Source: Mariniphaga sp041686935 (GTDB lineage: Bacteria > Bacteroidota > Bacteroidia > Bacteroidales > Prolixibacteraceae). From it: a DNA stretch of 64,000 nt. The stretch spans positions 1-64,000 of the forward strand of contig JAWLCW010000022.1 in assembly GCA_041686935.1 (NCBI GenBank). The letters are read 5' to 3'. This document shows, one piece after another, positions 25,502-34,560 of the stretch; positions within the stretch are counted from its first letter, which is position 1, and each line of letters opens with the position of its first letter. The translations under genes were made by a program, and so were the position numbers. The notes under the pieces were generated by a model. It searched no databases, had not been told where the DNA came from, and worked only from the letters and a program-made list of their open reading frames with translations.

Positions 25502-27283
25502 ATGGCAAACAGATTAATAGGAAGACTACCCAAAGTGGGAATTCGTCCGGTGATTGACGGACGGGAGCGTGGCGTACGCGAGTCGCTCGAAGTGCAAACC
25601 ATGAATATGGCCAAAGCCGCTGCCCGGCTCATTGAAGAAAATTTGCGTTTTCCGGGAGGAGAAGAAGTGGAATGTGTGATTTCGGATACCACCATTGGCG
25701 GTGTTGCCGAAGCGGCCCTGTGTGCCGACCAGTTTGAGCGCGAAGGAGTTGGAGTATCGCTTACTGTAACTCCTGCATGGTGTTACGGCACCGAAGTGAT
25801 GGATGCAAATCCGTTGATTCCGAAAGCTGTTTGGGGGTTTAACGGCACGGAACGCCCGGGTGCAGTTTATCTGGCGGCGGCACTGGCCGGTTACACGCAG
25901 AAAGGTTTGCCTGCTTTTGGCATTTACGGCCGCGATGTGCAGGATGCCGGCGATGAATCCATCCCGGAAGATGTTCAGGAAAAGATACTGCGCTTTGTGA
26001 AAGCCGCCCTGGCTGTGGCGCAAATGAAAGGCAAATCGTACCTTTCATTGGGTTATACTTCCATGGGTATTGCAGGCTCTATGGTAAATCCAGATTTTTT
26101 CCAGGATTACCTGGGAATGCGCACCGAATTTGTGGACATGACCGAAGTGAAACGTCGTCTCGATGAGGGAATTTACGACAAGGAAGAGTACGAAAAAGCA
26201 TTGGCATGGACCCGCGAAAACTGCATTGAAGGTGAAGATCGTAATGCTCCGGAAAATCAAAGCGATCGGGCACGAAAAGACTGGGAATGGGAAATTGTGG
26301 TGAAAATGACCCTGATTTTCCGCGACCTGATGATCGGAAACCCGAAACTGAAGGAAGCAGGATTTGGCGAAGAAGCTCTGGGCCGAAATGCCATTGCCGG
26401 AGGTTTTCAGGGCCAGCGCCAATGGACCGATTATTACCCCAATGGCGATTTCCCGGAAGTGTTTTTGAACACCTCTTTCGACTGGAACGGAATCCGCGAA
26501 GCGTTTGTATTTGCTACCGAAAACGACAGTCTGAACGCGGTGCCGATGCTCTTTGGCCATTTGCTTACCAATACGGCACAGATTTTTTCTGATGTTCGTA
26601 CGTACTGGAGCCCCGGGGCTGTGAAACGCGTTACCGGAAAAGAATTGACCGGTATTGCAAAAGACGGAATCATTCACCTCATTAATTCGGGGGCAACCAC
26701 GCTGGATGCCACCGGGCAGCAGCTCGACTCAGAAGGAAATTCAGTAATGAAACCTTATTGGGATATCAACGAAGAGGATGTAAAACGCTGTTTGGAAAAC
26801 ACCCGGTTCTGCCCGGGCAATAAAGGCTACTTCAGGGGTGGCGGTTATTCCAGCCAGTTTAAAACGGCCGGCCAGATGCCGGTTACCATGTCGCGCATAA
26901 ACCTGGTAAAAGGGCAGGGGCCTGTAATGCAGATTGCCGAAGGTTATACCGCCGACATTGAGAATGCCATTCACAGTGTGCTGGATAACCGCACCGACCC
27001 AACCTGGCCTACCACCTGGTTTGTTCCAAAATTAACCGGAAAAGGTGCTTTTAAAGATGTCTATTCGGTAATGGCCAACTGGGGCGCCAATCATGGAGCC
27101 ATCAGTTACGGACACATTGGCGCCGATTTGATTACGCTGGCTTCCATCCTGCGAATTCCGGTTTGCATGCACAATGTGGAGGAGGATAAAATTTTCAGGC
27201 CCAGCGCATGGAACGCCTTTGGCGAAGACAAGGAAGGTTCGGATTACCGTGCTTGTCAGAATTTTGGACCTCTGTACAAATAA
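25502..27283 (+). CDS. fucI: L-fucose isomerase
   Basis: 593 residues, close to the 591 of E. coli FucI, and recognisable from end to end: LPKVGIRPVIDGRERGVRES, CVISDTTIGGVAEAA, GVGVSLTVTPAWCYG, WGFNGTERPGAVYLAA, IYGRDVQDAGD, KSYLSLGYTSMGIAGS. The enzyme interconverts L-fucose and L-fuculose (and D-arabinose and D-ribulose) with Mn2+ in the cytoplasm. The acidic metal-binding regions (VELTE-like FVDMTEVKRRLDEG, TTLDATGQQ) and the C-terminal histidine region (ISYGHIGADLITLASIL) are present. It is followed by a strong terminator, so the DUF6786 gene and regulator behind it are probably a separate unit. No fuculokinase or aldolase is in the window. Confidence 0.96.
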   Translation: MANRLIGRLPKVGIRPVIDGRERGVRESLEVQTMNMAKAAARLIEENLRFPGGEEVECVISDTTIGGVAEAALCADQFEREGVGVSLTVTPAWCYGTEVMDANPLIPKAVWGFNGTERPGAVYLAAALAGYTQKGLPAFGIYGRDVQDAGDESIPEDVQEKILRFVKAALAVAQMKGKSYLSLGYTSMGIAGSMVNPDFFQDYLGMRTEFVDMTEVKRRLDEGIYDKEEYEKALAWTRENCIEGEDRNAPENQSDRARKDWEWEIVVKMTLIFRDLMIGNPKLKEAGFGEEALGRNAIAGGFQGQRQWTDYYPNGDFPEVFLNTSFDWNGIREAFVFATENDSLNAVPMLFGHLLTNTAQIFSDVRTYWSPGAVKRVTGKELTGIAKDGIIHLINSGATTLDATGQQLDSEGNSVMKPYWDINEEDVKRCLENTRFCPGNKGYFRGGGYSSQFKTAGQMPVTMSRINLVKGQGPVMQIAEGYTADIENAIHSVLDNRTDPTWPTTWFVPKLTGKGAFKDVYSVMANWGANHGAISYGHIGADLITLASILRIPVCMHNVEEDKIFRPSAWNAFGEDKEGSDYRACQNFGPLYK

Positions 27284-27293
27284 ATTATCATTA

Positions 27294-27336
27294 AAAAAAG
27301 TCATACCTGCCTGTTAAAAGCAGGTGTGACTTTTTT
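27294..27336. terminator. Strong rho-independent terminator after fucI
   Basis: 17-bp stem with one mismatch (AAAAAAGTCATACCTGC against GCAGGTGTGACTTTTTT) around a 9-nt loop, ending in a T run, 10 bases after the fucI stop. The A/T flanks make it workable in both directions. Confidence 0.9.
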
Positions 27337-27399
27337 ATTACAGATTTTACCTGTATTTTCGGCCCGAAACAATAGAGTATTAACATTTAACAGAATACG

Positions 27400-28665
27400 A
27401 TGAGAACATTCATCATTTTTGCCCTTTTGGTTGTTGTTTTGGGATGCAAAAACAGAAAAAACAAACAAAGTGACTATGAAATACAGGAGGTGATTGAGAT
27501 TGAATCCAAAAAAGAGGAACCATTGGACATGTATGAAAAAGGAACCTATGGATATGATGTGAATTTAATCCGCAATTTTCCCGATGCACTTGAACTGAAA
27601 AACGGCGATTCTAAGCTGCTGTTTTCTGTCAAATACCATGGGAGGGTTATGACCAGTTCTTCCAACGGTTATGGCGGCAGAAGTTACGGCTGGATTAATC
27701 ACGATTTGATTGAATCGGGCGAAATATTGCCGCAGTTCAACCCGGTGGGCGGTGAAGAGCGTTTTTGGCTCGGACCCGAGGGCGGTCAATATTCTTTGTA
27801 TTTTAAGCCCGGAGATTCATTCGATTTTGAAAACTGGCAGGTGCCCGTAAGCCTCGATACCATTCCGTTTGATGTTTTTCTGGCAACCGATTCGGTGGCT
27901 GTTTTTCTGAAAACCTTCGAAGTGGAGAATTACAGTAATTTCAAATTCAGATTGGAATTAACCCGTAAGATTCATCTGCTCGGAAAACCGCTTATCGAGG
28001 AAAATCTGGGCATTTCAGTTCCCGGAGAAGTAAAATATGTTGGCTATGAATCCACCAACATTGTAAAAAACAAAACCGGTGAGGACTGGAAAAAGGAAAC
28101 CGGACTCATTTCAATCTGGATGTTGGGTATGTTTAATCCTTCGCCTGAAGTTACAATGATTCTTCCCTATAAAACGGGCGTTAGGTCTGATAACATTGTA
28201 AACGATAATTATTTTGGTAAAATTCCGGACGACAGATTGAAAATTATAAACGGAATTATTTATTTTAAGGGAGATGGCAAACACCGTGGAAAAATTGGTC
28301 TTCCGCCGCAGCTCGCCAGGCCGGTAGTCGGAAGTTACGATGCCGAAAATCAGGTGCTTACTCTACTGAAAACCGAAATTCCGGAAGGCGTTACCGATTA
28401 TGTGAATTCTGCGTGGGAACACCAGAGGTATCCATACCGGGGAGACGTCATTAACGCATACAACGACGGGCCGCTTGAAAATGGCGGGCAACTGGGGCCA
28501 TTTTATGAACTGGAAGCGTCTTCGCCGGCACTTGAACTCGCACGCGACTCTTCTGCAACTCATATTCAGTCAACTTACCATTTCGAAGGTCCTGAAAATG
28601 AGTTGGATTCGATTTGCCGGAAAATTTTCAATGTTTCCCTTGAAGAAGTTAAAAACGTGTTTTAG
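27400..28665 (+). CDS. DUF6786-type lipoprotein
   Basis: 421 residues. Lipoprotein signal with lipobox VLGC (Cys17), then a charged linker. Characteristic blocks are YHGRVMTSSSNGYGG, SYGWINHDLIESGEI, NPVGGEERFWLGPEGGQYSLYF and WQVPVSLDTIPFDV. I recognise these as the Bacteroidota DUF6786 family, whose biochemical role is not known. The tryptophan-rich GPEGGQ core and all-beta look are reminiscent of mutarotase-like carbohydrate folds, but that is only a guess. The stop codon overlaps the start of the regulator gene (TAGTG), so the two are translationally coupled. Position next to fucI suggests a role in handling fucose or fucosylated compounds outside the cytoplasm. Confidence 0.75.
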   Translation: MRTFIIFALLVVVLGCKNRKNKQSDYEIQEVIEIESKKEEPLDMYEKGTYGYDVNLIRNFPDALELKNGDSKLLFSVKYHGRVMTSSSNGYGGRSYGWINHDLIESGEILPQFNPVGGEERFWLGPEGGQYSLYFKPGDSFDFENWQVPVSLDTIPFDVFLATDSVAVFLKTFEVENYSNFKFRLELTRKIHLLGKPLIEENLGISVPGEVKYVGYESTNIVKNKTGEDWKKETGLISIWMLGMFNPSPEVTMILPYKTGVRSDNIVNDNYFGKIPDDRLKIINGIIYFKGDGKHRGKIGLPPQLARPVVGSYDAENQVLTLLKTEIPEGVTDYVNSAWEHQRYPYRGDVINAYNDGPLENGGQLGPFYELEASSPALELARDSSATHIQSTYHFEGPENELDSICRKIFNVSLEEVKNVF

Positions 28666-29663
28666 TGGCACATTTACGATTTCGGATTTCTGAAAAAGCA
28701 GGTCAAACCAAAATTCAGCAACTGGTACATTCCATAAGCGAAGCCATAACCAGTGGCAAGCTGAAGGTAGGGGAAACGCTGCCTTCGGTAAACCAGTTGA
28801 GTGAAGAAACCGACACTTCGCGCGATACGGTTTTTAAAGCGTATAGAATTCTGAGAAAAAAAAACCTGATTGAATCGGCGCCTGCTCGGGGTTATTACGT
28901 TACCGGAGGTTTGTTTAAAGTGTTTATGCTGCTCGATGATTTTAGCGCTTTTAAAGAGCAATTGTACAGCACGTTCAGAAATAACCTTCCCAATTCCTAT
29001 TCGGTTGATTTACTTTTTCACCATTACAACCGGGAGGTTTTCAACCAACTAGTAAATAACAGTTTAGGCCGTTACAGTATGTATGTGGTGATGAACATCG
29101 ATCACCGGAGTATGGACCCTGTTTTGAATACAATTGATCCCGGTAAACTGCTCATTCTCGATATGGGCTTGCCGCCATCGGATACCATAAGCTACGTTAT
29201 TCAGGATTTTGACAATGCAGTGGAAAAATGCCTGAAAGAAGGATTGCAGCATTTGCAAAAATATTCGGAGCTGGTTATGGTTTACGATAAAAGCGAAACA
29301 CCTCACCCGTCAGAAACCGTTTCGGCAGTTCGCCGTTTTTGTAAAAAACATGACATTCGCTTCCGGTTGTTTAAAAACGCTCACGGGTTGGAGGTAAAAA
29401 GCGGGCAGTGCTGGTTTACCATTCGCGACTCCGATTTGGTGGAGGTGATAAAAGCCTGCCGGACCAAAGGGCTTAAAGCTGGTTCCGACATTGGCGTATT
29501 GTCGTACAATGATACTCCCATGAAGCAGATTGTGGGCGGTGGCATTTCAGTAATCTCCACCGATTTTGAACAGATGGGAATACTTGCTGCTGAATTCATA
29601 AAAAACAAACAGAAAATTACCGAAGTTCTGCCAACTTCCTTAATTTTGAGGGAGTCTTTGTAG
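28665..29663 (+). CDS. GntR-family regulator with periplasmic-binding-protein-like sensor (candidate fucose repressor)
   Basis: 332 residues from GTG 28665, which overlaps the preceding stop by one base. Residues about 10-80 are a GntR winged helix (QQLVHSISEAITSGKLKVGETLPSV, TSRDTVFKAYRILRKKNLIESAPARGYYV). The C-terminal 250 residues resemble a LacI-type sugar-sensing domain (ISVISTDFEQMGILAAEFI). This architecture matches FucR of Bacteroides thetaiotaomicron, a repressor of the fucose operon relieved by L-fucose. With fucI 1.4 kb upstream the same role is likely. The DNA target may be the 10-bp repeat at 25412-25431. Confidence 0.85.
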   Translation: MAHLRFRISEKAGQTKIQQLVHSISEAITSGKLKVGETLPSVNQLSEETDTSRDTVFKAYRILRKKNLIESAPARGYYVTGGLFKVFMLLDDFSAFKEQLYSTFRNNLPNSYSVDLLFHHYNREVFNQLVNNSLGRYSMYVVMNIDHRSMDPVLNTIDPGKLLILDMGLPPSDTISYVIQDFDNAVEKCLKEGLQHLQKYSELVMVYDKSETPHPSETVSAVRRFCKKHDIRFRLFKNAHGLEVKSGQCWFTIRDSDLVEVIKACRTKGLKAGSDIGVLSYNDTPMKQIVGGGISVISTDFEQMGILAAEFIKNKQKITEVLPTSLILRESL

Positions 29664-29690
29664 AAAGTTTTCAGTTTTCAGTCACAGTAT

Positions 29691-29711
29691 TCAGTCTCGG
29701 TTACAGACTGA
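29691..29711. repeat. Small hairpin after the regulator gene
   Basis: TCAGTCT and AGACTGA form a 7-bp stem 28 bases after the regulator stop, within a TTTTCAGT-rich stretch of a kind often seen between Bacteroidota genes. No T tract follows. Confidence 0.35.
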
Positions 29712-29852
29712 GATTTGGCAGATTGTGATTGGAGATAAATCAGTTATAATCAGGGTTATGAAACGAGCATGTAAAATATTTTCACCCGGAACGAGGATTA
29801 AAATACATGCGAGTTCCATACTATACTTTTATTAATAAACAATTATAATAGT

Positions 29853-31343
29853 ATGAAAAAAATTGCGTTTATTACAGCTTTTATCATTTTAGCAGTCAGT
29901 ACTATGCAGGCACAGCAAATGTTTCAGCAGTTTTCGGGAGCCGATATCGGAAATCCCCTACTGAAGGGTGATTTTAAGTTCGATAAGAAAAATCAGCAGT
30001 TTACATTGAAGGGAGCCGGGTACAATATCTGGTTCGAACGCGATGAGTTCTATTTTGTTTCGCAGGAAGCGGAGGGTGATTTTATCCTTTCGGCCAACCT
30101 GAAGTTTGTGGGCGAAGGAGTTGATTTGCACCGCAAAATCGGACTGATGATTCGAAGTTCAAAAGCTGAAGATGCGGTTTACATGGATGGCGCCATTCAC
30201 GGCGACGGGCTGACCTCATTGCAATACCGGGAAAAAACAGGTGGCGAAACGCAGGAAAAAGCTTCGGAAATAAAAGCGCCGGAATTTGTTCAGGTTGAAC
30301 GAAAAGGAAATGAATACATTTTCCGTTTGTCGAAAGACAGGGAACCTTTGACGGAAGTGGGCCGGGTGAAACTGGAAATGCCCTCCACTGTTTTGGCCGG
30401 AATGTTTATCAGTTCACACAACGAAGAGGTGGTTGAAAAAGCGCAGTTTTGGAACGTGCGGCTGGAAAAACCCGCAACAGAAGGTGTTGATGGCTATCAG
30501 AGTCCTTCGCCCAGCCGGTTGGAAATTCTGGATGTTGTGACAGGAAACCGGGAAGTGATTTACGAAACAGAAACGCACATCGAGGCGCCCAACTGGTCGC
30601 GCAACGGGAAATTTCTGATTTACAACTCAGGCGGATTGCTGTATAACTTCAACCTGAAAAAACGGGTACCAAAGGTAATCGATACCGGTTTTGCCACGTC
30701 CAACAACAACGACCACGGCATTTCTTTTGATGGAAAAATGCTGGCAATCAGTAGCGGTACACCAGTTGATGGAAGAAATGTTTCCATTATATACACGGTT
30801 CCGGTAAAGGGAGGAACGCCAAAGCGGATCACCGATAAAGGCCCGTCCTACTGGCATGGCTGGTCGCCCGACGATAAATGGCATGTTTACTGCGCCGAAC
30901 GGAATGGCAATTACGATGTGTATAAAATTCCGGCAGAAGGAGGGGAGGAGATTCGTCTGACCACTGCCGAAGGGCTCGATGACGGTCCGGAGTATTCACC
31001 CGACGGGAAATATATCTATTTCAACTCGGTGCGCAGCGGCAGCATGGAAATCTGGCGCATGAAACCCGACGGTTCAGAGCAGGAACAGGTTACCGACGAT
31101 GAATTTCAGAACTGGTTTGCCCACCCGTCGCCAGACGGCAAGTGGCTGATTTTTATCTCTTATTTACCCGAAGTTCCCGCCAGTTCACATCCGCACAATA
31201 AGCGGGTAATGTTGCGCTTAATGCCGGCCAGCGGTGGTGAAATTAAAACCGTTGCCTTTCTTTACGGCGGCCAGGGAACCATCAATGTTCCTTCCTGGAG
31301 CCCCGATTCCAAAAAAGTGGCGTTTGTGAGCTATACGTATTGA
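29853..31343 (+). CDS. Secreted TolB-like beta-propeller protein with N-terminal DUF1349-like beta-sandwich
   Basis: 496 residues. Signal peptide MKKIAFITAFIILAVSTMQAQ. Residues about 25-200 look like a concanavalin-type beta-sandwich (FDKKNQQFTLKGAGYNIW, RKIGLMIRSSKAEDAVYMDG), as in DUF1349 proteins. Residues about 215-496 hold WD40-like/PD40 propeller repeats, each with a W-S-P-D-x-K core (WSPDDKWHVYCAE, YSPDGKYIYFNSV, PSPDGKWLIFISY, WSPDSKKVAFVSY). Such proteins are often periplasmic ligand-binding or enzyme-accessory proteins; no catalytic site is visible. The last 62 bases overlap the end of the convergent dehydrogenase gene. Confidence 0.78.
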   Translation: MKKIAFITAFIILAVSTMQAQQMFQQFSGADIGNPLLKGDFKFDKKNQQFTLKGAGYNIWFERDEFYFVSQEAEGDFILSANLKFVGEGVDLHRKIGLMIRSSKAEDAVYMDGAIHGDGLTSLQYREKTGGETQEKASEIKAPEFVQVERKGNEYIFRLSKDREPLTEVGRVKLEMPSTVLAGMFISSHNEEVVEKAQFWNVRLEKPATEGVDGYQSPSPSRLEILDVVTGNREVIYETETHIEAPNWSRNGKFLIYNSGGLLYNFNLKKRVPKVIDTGFATSNNNDHGISFDGKMLAISSGTPVDGRNVSIIYTVPVKGGTPKRITDKGPSYWHGWSPDDKWHVYCAERNGNYDVYKIPAEGGEEIRLTTAEGLDDGPEYSPDGKYIYFNSVRSGSMEIWRMKPDGSEQEQVTDDEFQNWFAHPSPDGKWLIFISYLPEVPASSHPHNKRVMLRLMPASGGEIKTVAFLYGGQGTINVPSWSPDSKKVAFVSYTY

Positions 31344-32535
31344 ATTCTAAACTATTATAAAGGTTACTGATTTTTTCCACCTTTTCAATCAGCGTTTTTT
31401 CTTTTTCGGGATCAAATCCGCACATTCGCGTTAAAATAGTTTTTAACCCGGTTCGGTACAATTGCGAAAATTTTTCATCGGCAGGGTGCATTTCTCCGTT
31501 TTCATTTTTTGCCCTGAACCGGCATCCGCAAATCAAAATTTGAAGTATTTTATCGAACGGTACATTCATTTCCTGTGCCAGCCGGATGGCGCCCACAACC
31601 CGGTCGTTTGGTCCCAGCTTCCGCGGCAGGTCGCAGCCAACCCTGAAAACAGTGTCGCCCAACGCCCGGTTTTGAAAACGGGAGAGCAAATCGTTTATAT
31701 GTCCATCCAACGATTCTGAAGTAAAATCATGTGGGTATTTTTTTAACAATGCATTGGCTGTCTGCTGCATGGTGGCTTTTACTTCATTGAAAATTTCAGG
31801 TACTTCCAGTGCTTCCCACAAAAAAACAAATCCGGGATTGTGCTGGAAGCCCAAATAAGCGGCTGCTGCATGTCCCAGGTTATGAATGAACAATTTCCGG
31901 TCAACCCAGGCTTTTATGTTTTCTTTGGGCGCCAGGCCTGCAATTTCAGGTATCGGATTTTTAAAGGCCTTTTTATCGAGGACGAGTGTGTTGTATGGCT
32001 CGGCAAAAACCTGGAGCGGATCTTCTTCCATATCTTTTTTGGCCATAATCGGGACCATTTTGCCAATGCTGGTTTCCACCAGGCCAACCAATTGGTGAAA
32101 GGGGTAGGAGGCAGGCAACAGCTTTTTTAATTCTGTTTCAAAGTATATTGCTGCATTCCGCAGGTTTTCGGCCATGATGATGTCGAGTGATTTATCCGGG
32201 CACTTTTGGTGCCGGGTTTCCAATCCTTTGGCCAGAAGGGGAAAAACTCCCGTTAATCCGTTTAGACCAACAGCCGTTGCCACAATATCCGCTTCGCAAA
32301 TTTCCCTGATTACGGAAGTTTCATCACCGGCAAAAATCCCCCTCACATTTTTTACGGGAATTACGGAGTCAGACTCACTTTTTATCACAACTTTATATTC
32401 TCTGCGACGGTTTAACTCGTCAATTACAGGTTTGTAAACATCCACAAAAACCACCTCGAACCCGCCAGCCGAAAATAACTGGCCAATAAACGACCGTCCG
32501 ATTTTACCTGCCCCAAAAAGCAACAGCTTCTTCAT
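31282..32535 (-). CDS. Mannitol-1-phosphate 5-dehydrogenase-family polyol-phosphate dehydrogenase
   Basis: 417 residues. N-terminal Rossmann fold LLFGAGKIGRSFIGQLFSAG (NAD-binding) and C-terminal mannitol-dehydrogenase domain with DRKLFIHNLGHAAAAYLGF, the conserved K-x-x-x-x-N-x-x-H pattern of the long-chain polyol dehydrogenase active site. E. coli MtlD, which oxidises mannitol 1-phosphate to fructose 6-phosphate, is shorter (382). The gene begins inside the kinase stop (ATGA, 4-base overlap), so it is the third gene of an isomerase-kinase-dehydrogenase operon. Likely substrates are a hexitol or pentitol phosphate. The 3' end runs 62 bases into the convergent propeller gene. Confidence 0.85.
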   Translation of the reverse strand: MKKLLLFGAGKIGRSFIGQLFSAGGFEVVFVDVYKPVIDELNRRREYKVVIKSESDSVIPVKNVRGIFAGDETSVIREICEADIVATAVGLNGLTGVFPLLAKGLETRHQKCPDKSLDIIMAENLRNAAIYFETELKKLLPASYPFHQLVGLVETSIGKMVPIMAKKDMEEDPLQVFAEPYNTLVLDKKAFKNPIPEIAGLAPKENIKAWVDRKLFIHNLGHAAAAYLGFQHNPGFVFLWEALEVPEIFNEVKATMQQTANALLKKYPHDFTSESLDGHINDLLSRFQNRALGDTVFRVGCDLPRKLGPNDRVVGAIRLAQEMNVPFDKILQILICGCRFRAKNENGEMHPADEKFSQLYRTGLKTILTRMCGFDPEKEKTLIEKVEKISNLYNSLEFNTYSSQTPLFWNRGSRKEH

Positions 32536-33731
32536 TTTTGCTTCAATTGTCTGTGGTACGCTTCAATCAGATTTTCAATTTTCCGCTTTTTTTCTCCCGG
32601 AGAATTTTCGAACCAGGTTCCGCCGTGGTAGGAACAGGCAAAACCGCCTGAACAAATGCCGGAAACAACAGCTTCCTTCAGGCTAAGTTTTCTTTGCCGA
32701 CCTTGCTGCATTTGATTTGCTAAAGAAGCAATTACACCACCCGTAAAATTATCGCCGCAGCCGGTGGTGTCGCCGTTGTATTCTTTATTTCGGATTTTTT
32801 GAGTAACCACTTCCGAAACTTTCAGACTGCTTGATTCCCTTTCGAAAACCTCTCCGTTGGAATTAAAAATGACAGGTTCAGCCCCCTGTGTTATGATAAA
32901 CGCAGAAGTTTTGGCTGCAAAAAAATCGGTTGCTTCAGCAACAGTCGGTTTTCCACTGATTTTCAGCGCTTCTTCTTTATCCATTATCAGAATATCAATA
33001 TTCAGAAAACTCAATTCTGAATCGCCAGGTGGCCAGGGTTTTCCCGGATTTCGTTTTTCATTTCTGAAATCAAAAACTGTGTTGACCAGGGTAAAAGCTC
33101 CTTTGTTTTTTGCTTTTTTCAGCAACAAATGGAGGTTATCGTGCAGGTTGGGCGTGATGGCTGTTCCACCCAAACAAACCATATCCGATTCAAAAAAAGA
33201 GCCGGGCAAAAATTCGGGCGTTAAATCCCATGCCGCGCCAATGTTGTTGATGAAAGTACGTTCTCCATGACCATCGTCGAATTCAGGGTCTGAAAGTACG
33301 TGGGTAAAAGGTGTGGGCTTTTTGCTTTTAGCGAGGTATCCTGAAAAATCTACCGGTGTTTTTTTCAGCAGTTCCCTGATTTTTTCCGAGGTTTCGTCCC
33401 TTCCCGAAATTCCGTAAAATTTCACTTCAAATTCCTCCTTCCCGTCAAGCATTTGGGCGGCATGAATGAGCGAAACCAGAGAAGGCCCGCCAATGTTAAA
33501 TGAAACCGCGCGGCTGCCTTTGGTTAATTCATTCAGTATTTGCGCATAAGGAACTCCTGCAAACCATTCCAGTTCCTCCGTAAACACCAGCTTTCCCGGG
33601 CTCAGTCCGCCGTCGCCCGGTTTTTGGGAGCGGTATTTTTCGAATGCCGCTGAATGAAACGAAACATTCGTATAAAGAAAATCAGCCAGCGCACAACCGG
33701 TTCCGGAAATGATAAATTTTTTGTTCGCCAT
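32532..33731 (-). CDS. PfkB-family sugar kinase
   Basis: 399 residues, somewhat long for the ribokinase/PfkB family (usually 300-350). The N-terminal FIISGTGCALADFLY and IGGPSLVSLIHAA lie where the sugar-binding G-G motif is expected. The C-terminal PfkB signature with catalytic Asp is GDTTGCGDNFTGGVIASLA (residues about 320-338). It would phosphorylate a sugar made by the isomerase two bases upstream, for example fructose or xylulose. The family alone does not fix the substrate. It overlaps the next gene by four bases. Confidence 0.88.
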   Translation of the reverse strand: MANKKFIISGTGCALADFLYTNVSFHSAAFEKYRSQKPGDGGLSPGKLVFTEELEWFAGVPYAQILNELTKGSRAVSFNIGGPSLVSLIHAAQMLDGKEEFEVKFYGISGRDETSEKIRELLKKTPVDFSGYLAKSKKPTPFTHVLSDPEFDDGHGERTFINNIGAAWDLTPEFLPGSFFESDMVCLGGTAITPNLHDNLHLLLKKAKNKGAFTLVNTVFDFRNEKRNPGKPWPPGDSELSFLNIDILIMDKEEALKISGKPTVAEATDFFAAKTSAFIITQGAEPVIFNSNGEVFERESSSLKVSEVVTQKIRNKEYNGDTTGCGDNFTGGVIASLANQMQQGRQRKLSLKEAVVSGICSGGFACSYHGGTWFENSPGEKKRKIENLIEAYHRQLKQK

Positions 33732-33733
33732 CT

Positions 33734-34408
33734 TTACAGATATTTGGGATAATCGGAAACCAGCAAATGCAGGGGCGTTTCATCTTCCTCAATTTCCGGG
33801 AAACGGCCAACGGGCTGATGAAACCGGTTGTCTGTATTGTCGTCGTTTACGGCACTCACTTCTCCCACCAAAACCTTTCCCTTGCCCGATTCGCCGTAAA
33901 AACGATGATAAAGTCCCTGTTCAAGACAAATGCTTTCGCCGGGGGTGAGAATGATTTTATCGCCGGCGTGGAGATGCCGCACCACGCCATCGGTTTTTAC
34001 GGTAAACGGATTATCCGAAAGCTGTTCATTTTCGTCGGAGGCAACCAATTCAATGACCAGGTTTCCACCGCCCCGGTTAATGATGTCTTCCATTTTGCTC
34101 CAGTGAAAGTGCATGGGCGTTTCCTGCATCTCTTCCACAATCATCACCTTTTCGGCATACGGTTTTTTGTCTTTTTTAATGTTGCCGTTACGGATGGTAA
34201 ACAGAATAAGGCCGCGCCGGAGGAAATCGCCGCTGCCAAAATCGGTCAGGTCCCAGCCCATCATATTGTCCACAATTTCGGAGCAGGTGTTGTATTTCCC
34301 TTTCCAATCTTCCGGTTTCCAGAAAGCCCAGGGCGGCAGATGAAAATTCATTTCCCGGAAAAAATCTTTCGATTGCTGAATGAGTTGGTTGATTTCACTG
34401 CGTTTCAT
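33734..34408 (-). CDS. D-lyxose ketol-isomerase family (D-lyxose/D-mannose isomerase)
   Basis: 224 residues, the usual size for cupin-type D-lyxose isomerase. The start (NQLIQQSKDFFREMNFHLPPWAFW) and the metal-binding cupin motif TPMHFHWSKMEDIINRGGGNL (split here: HFH, E and a later H in LEQGLYHRFYG) match the family, whose members use Mn2+ to interconvert D-lyxose/D-xylulose and D-mannose/D-fructose. It is the first gene of a tight three-gene operon with a PfkB kinase (2-base spacing) and a polyol-phosphate dehydrogenase. A combined route is discussed under findings. Confidence 0.88.
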   Translation of the reverse strand: MKRSEINQLIQQSKDFFREMNFHLPPWAFWKPEDWKGKYNTCSEIVDNMMGWDLTDFGSGDFLRRGLILFTIRNGNIKKDKKPYAEKVMIVEEMQETPMHFHWSKMEDIINRGGGNLVIELVASDENEQLSDNPFTVKTDGVVRHLHAGDKIILTPGESICLEQGLYHRFYGESGKGKVLVGEVSAVNDDNTDNRFHQPVGRFPEIEEDETPLHLLVSDYPKYL

Positions 34409-34560
34409 TTGTTTAAATTTTCGGTGAATCGTAAAATTAATTATTTCTGCGCTTTTTTTCGGTTATACATCAGAATTTCTTATTATTGTATTGAGTTACA
34501 AGCCCGTTTAACAAATACAAAATCCATTTCGTTTTTGTGAGGATGATTGTGGTTAAAAAT

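Noticed and set aside
26045..26677. 210-codon frame antisense to fucI
   Set aside because: Entirely inside fucI, which is conserved from end to end; long antisense frames follow from its GC-rich third positions.
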